The notes beneath the pieces were generated by a model. That model had not been told where the DNA came from. It searched no databases and was given only the letters and a program-made list of their open reading frames with translations. A program made the position numbers and the translations under genes. Below are positions 7,082 to 9,463 of a stretch of 9,463 nt of DNA, one piece after another. Origin of the DNA: an uncultured Eubacteriales bacterium (lineage in GTDB: Bacteria > Bacillota_A > Clostridia > Oscillospirales > Acutalibacteraceae); NCBI GenBank assembly GCA_934454005.1, contig CAKSGI010000063.1, positions 1 to 9,463 of the forward strand, in the 5' to 3' direction. Positions within the stretch are counted from its first letter, which is position 1; the number at the start of each line of letters is the position of its first letter.

Positions 7082-7118
7082 TATAGCTACCAAAAGCTTT
7101 ATGCCTCTGGTAGCTATA
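7082..7118. terminator. Bidirectional intrinsic terminator between murD and the LRR gene
   Basis: A perfect 11-base inverted repeat (arms 7082-7092 and 7108-7118, loop of 15) lies 56 bases after the murD stop and 53 bases after the end of the convergent LRR gene. On the plus strand it is followed by a T-rich stretch containing six consecutive Ts (7131-7136). On the minus strand it is followed by CTTTTGTATTT. It probably serves both genes, murD more strongly. Confidence 0.75.
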
Positions 7119-7171
7119 TTATTTATATTCTTTTTTAAACAATTCGTCTGTACAATTATAGATTACTAATA

Positions 7172-9457
7172 CTAAAATTCACCACAATTATTATCTGTAG
7201 CTAAACACCTTCCTGATTCATACGGATGGTTTATAATCTTTACACTCCTTTTTGGAGAAGGGGCTTTTTCAAGCATAGTTGTCAATCTTTTTTCTTCAGC
7301 TTCATTGTCTCCGCAATGAACATATATATTAACAGTTTTAACCCACTCAAAACCTAAAAAGTCAGAACTAACTTTTTCTAAACAGCTATCAGGTGAAATT
7401 ATAAAGTTTTCTATAAAACAAAATTTAAACGCATTTGCTCCGATAACTCTTACACTAGCTGGAATATTTACCGACTTAATTTTCCAACATTCTTCAAATG
7501 CACTTTTTCCAATACATTCCACTCCATCCGGAATGTTTACATTTACTGAATTTTCAGTGCCATTTACTGATGCTAAGTTAACACAATGTGCAAATGCATG
7601 TTCTCCGATAATACCTACACTACCTGAAAATTTTATCGACCTAAGGCTTTTACAACTTGCAAATGCATATTCTCCGATAATACCTACACTACCTGAAAAA
7701 TTTATCGAGCTAAGACTTCTACAACTTGCAAATGCTTCTTCTGCGATAGTCCTTACATTACCTAAAAAATTTACAAAGATAATTTCTCCACAATTTTTAA
7801 ACGCACTTTTTCCAATATATTCTACACTACCTGGAATATTTACCGACTTAATTTTATTACAATTTTCAAATGCACTTTCTTCAATACATTCTACTCCATC
7901 CGGAATGTTTACATTTTTTGAATCTTCAGTAGCGTTTACTAATACTAAGTTAATACAATTTGCGAATGCTCGTTTTGCGATAGTCTTTACATTACCTGAA
8001 AAATTTATCGAGTTAATTTCTCTACAATTTCCAAACGCGCTTGCTCCGATAACCTTTACACTAGCTGGAATATTTACCGACTTAATTCTATTACAATTTT
8101 CAAATGCACTTTCTTCAATACATTCTACTCCATCCGGAATGTTTATTTCTTCTGAACCCGCCGAACAATTTATTTCTGCAAAAGTATTTGCAAATGCTCG
8201 TTTTGCGATAGTTCTTACATTTCCTGAAAAATTTATCGAGTTAATTCCACTACAATTTTCAAATGCACTTGCTCCAATACATTCTACTCCATCCGGAATG
8301 TTTATTTTTCCTGAACCCGCCGAACAATTTATTTCTACAGAAGTATTTGCAAATGCTCCGTGTCCGATAATCTTTAAACTTCTTGGAAGATTTACCATGT
8401 TAATTTCACTACAACCCTCAAACACTCCGATTATATTACGGCCACATCCAGACACTGATCCTCCAATTCTTTCTACACCTTCCGGAATATTTACTATTCT
8501 CGGCCCTTCCGTATTTTCATTATCATTTACCTCTTTTAAGTTTTTACAGTCTTTAAACGCTCCTCTTTCGATAATTTTTACACTGCATGGAATATATAGC
8601 GATTCCATTTCACAACCTGCAAATGCTCTATCTCCAATATATTCTACACCTTCGGGAATGTTTACTTCTCCTGAACTCGCCGAACAATTTATTTCTGCAG
8701 AAGTATTTGCAAATGCTCCTTGTTCAATCCTCTTTAAACTTCTTGGAAGATTTACCACATTAATTTTATTACAATCCTTAAACACTCCAATTGCGCCACC
8801 AGTGTTATACCCAAGCGTTGAGCCTCCAATTATTTCTACACCTTCCGGAATGTTCGCTGTTCCTAAATCTTTTGTATTTACTTCTTTTAGGTTTTTACAG
8901 CCTTTAACCGCTCCTTGTTTGATCACTTTTACACTGTCTGGAATCCATAGCGATTCCATATTTTCACAACTTGCAAACGCACAACTTCCAATGGATTCTA
9001 AACCAGTTGGAAGTTCATATTTCCCCATTTCATCAGAATTTATACGTGTTATTTTACTGCGCCAGAATGCTCCACCTTCAATCATTTTTACATGTGACAT
9101 TCTTAATGATTCTATCTTACAATTAGAGAACGCCTCATTGGCAATCTTAATTAAACTGTCCGGAAGGATCAATTCTTCCATTTCAGCACCGACAAATGCC
9201 CCTTCTACAATTTCTGTTACCTCGTGGTCTTTGATTTTTGCTGGTATTTCACACCTTTTACATTTTATAGGCGTTGCCGCCCATTTTCCGCTCCCAAAAA
9301 CAGTAGCCGTGCCATCATCGTATAAATTAAACTTTAAGCCATTTCCATCCTTTATAGTATCTACCACATTAGCTGCACTAACACTCAATTCTAACTTGGG
9401 TACCATTGTTATTACCATTACCAATGATAAAATTAAAGATAAAATTTTAGTTTTCAT
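7172..9457 (-). CDS. Secreted BspA-type leucine-rich-repeat protein
   Basis: This 761-residue protein has a clear Sec signal peptide: M-K-T-K, a hydrophobic core at about 5-20, and likely cleavage after S-V-S-A near residue 28-29. A short non-repeat head contains C-K-R-C (66-69). From about residue 75 to 685 it is a solenoid of roughly 22-24-residue LRR_5/BspA repeats of the form I-P-x-x-V-x-x-I-G-x-x-A-F-x-x-C-x-x-L/I. Longer units ending N-I-P-E/D-G-V-E recur at 202, 266, 323, 386, 439, 517 and 641 and divide the array into blocks. The C-terminal 75 residues are non-repetitive, with Cys at 715, 751 and 758. I see no LPxTG sorting signal, transmembrane anchor, S-layer or choline-binding repeat, so it is probably released or held non-covalently. 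BspA-like proteins are linked to adhesion and protein binding; no ligand can be inferred here. The ATG at 9457 is only six bases from the edge, so its ribosome binding site and promoter are outside. It is transcribed toward murD. Confidence 0.9.
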   Translation of the reverse strand: MKTKILSLILSLVMVITMVPKLELSVSAANVVDTIKDGNGLKFNLYDDGTATVFGSGKWAATPIKCKRCEIPAKIKDHEVTEIVEGAFVGAEMEELILPDSLIKIANEAFSNCKIESLRMSHVKMIEGGAFWRSKITRINSDEMGKYELPTGLESIGSCAFASCENMESLWIPDSVKVIKQGAVKGCKNLKEVNTKDLGTANIPEGVEIIGGSTLGYNTGGAIGVFKDCNKINVVNLPRSLKRIEQGAFANTSAEINCSASSGEVNIPEGVEYIGDRAFAGCEMESLYIPCSVKIIERGAFKDCKNLKEVNDNENTEGPRIVNIPEGVERIGGSVSGCGRNIIGVFEGCSEINMVNLPRSLKIIGHGAFANTSVEINCSAGSGKINIPDGVECIGASAFENCSGINSINFSGNVRTIAKRAFANTFAEINCSAGSEEINIPDGVECIEESAFENCNRIKSVNIPASVKVIGASAFGNCREINSINFSGNVKTIAKRAFANCINLVLVNATEDSKNVNIPDGVECIEESAFENCNKIKSVNIPGSVEYIGKSAFKNCGEIIFVNFLGNVRTIAEEAFASCRSLSSINFSGSVGIIGEYAFASCKSLRSIKFSGSVGIIGEHAFAHCVNLASVNGTENSVNVNIPDGVECIGKSAFEECWKIKSVNIPASVRVIGANAFKFCFIENFIISPDSCLEKVSSDFLGFEWVKTVNIYVHCGDNEAEEKRLTTMLEKAPSPKRSVKIINHPYESGRCLATDNNCGEF
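7580..7717 (-). repeat. Tandem 69-base duplication in the LRR gene
   Basis: Bases 7649-7717 and 7580-7648 are adjacent 69-base copies, each encoding one 23-residue LRR (residues 581-603 and 604-626, both containing F-S-G-S-V-G-I-I-G-E). About 60 of 69 bases agree, including an identical stretch of around 30 bases in the middle. This is a single-repeat unit duplicated in place and in frame. Confidence 0.8.
7831..8145 (-). repeat. Near-identical 81-base direct repeats at a 234-base period in the LRR gene
   Basis: Bases 7831-7911 and 8065-8145 match at 80 of 81 positions by my reading. The start-to-start distance is 234 bases, exactly 78 codons, so the copies are in frame. They encode the module N-I-P-D-G-V-E-C-I-E-E-S-A-F-E-N-C-N plus I-K-S-V-N-I-P. 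The near identity contrasts with the diverged neighbouring repeats and points to recent duplication or gene conversion. Confidence 0.85.
8282..8995 (-). repeat. Two diverged ~355-base direct repeats in the LRR gene
   Basis: Residues 155-272 (bases 8642-8995) and 273-392 (8282-8641) are two copies of one 118-120-residue block. Both run: I-G-x-x-A-F-A-x-C, M-E-S-L, G-C/D-C-K-N-L-K-E-V-N, an N-I-P-E-G-V-E unit, I-G-G-S, G-V-F, V-N-L-P-R-S-L-K, G-A-F-A-N-T-S, E-I-N-C-S-A, then N-I-P-E/D-G-V-E. The acidic insert between copies differs, so this is an older duplication of five or so LRRs taken together. Confidence 0.85.
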
Positions 9458-9463
9458 ATTTTT

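Noticed and set aside
7440..8960. Regularly spaced direct repeats resembling a CRISPR or minisatellite array
   Set aside because: The frame stays open throughout, and the repeats encode LRR_5 modules whose period is a multiple of three; they are coding repeats without spacer structure.

Overview
The window reads as a low-G+C, strongly AT-rich chromosome segment from an anaerobic Firmicute, most likely class Clostridia. The evidence is the codon use, the AGGAGG-type ribosome binding sites, the gene order ddl-murI-DUF1934-argS, and the wording of several proteins (HMGN in ArgS, ACGTVS in MurI, NDSIASSPTRT in MurD). I cannot name genus or species. It is mostly housekeeping cell-wall and translation genes flanked by two accessory-looking loci. 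I see no mobile element, CRISPR array, tRNA or rRNA.

Layout. Positions 1-1146 (+): the C-terminal end of an M1-like metallopeptidase is translationally coupled to a six-helix ABC-2-type membrane protein. A near-symmetric convergent terminator follows at 1170-1205. Positions 1229-5364 (-): a four-gene run transcribed ddl -> murI -> DUF1934 -> argS. Positions 5374-5633: a divergent intergenic region with one good sigma-A-type promoter in each direction and several small dyads between them. Positions 5634-7025 (+): murD, followed by a second convergent terminator at 7082-7118. Positions 7172-9457 (-): a secreted 761-residue BspA-type leucine-rich-repeat protein built from several levels of internal duplication. 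Its promoter and ribosome binding site lie outside the window.

How the genes fit together. MurI makes D-glutamate, which MurD attaches to UDP-MurNAc-L-Ala, and Ddl makes the D-Ala-D-Ala dipeptide added later in the same pathway. The divergent ddl/murD promoters therefore place D-amino-acid supply and use back to back around one control region. ArgS and the DUF1934 protein share the ddl transcript; their link to the wall is only positional. The peptidase/permease pair and the LRR protein have no evident link to wall synthesis.

I did not find a convincing undescribed system. The items most worth a second look are the in-frame repeat architecture of the LRR gene (including an 81-base match with one mismatch at a 234-base period), the dyads between the ddl and murD promoters, and the truncated peptidase/permease locus at the left edge.
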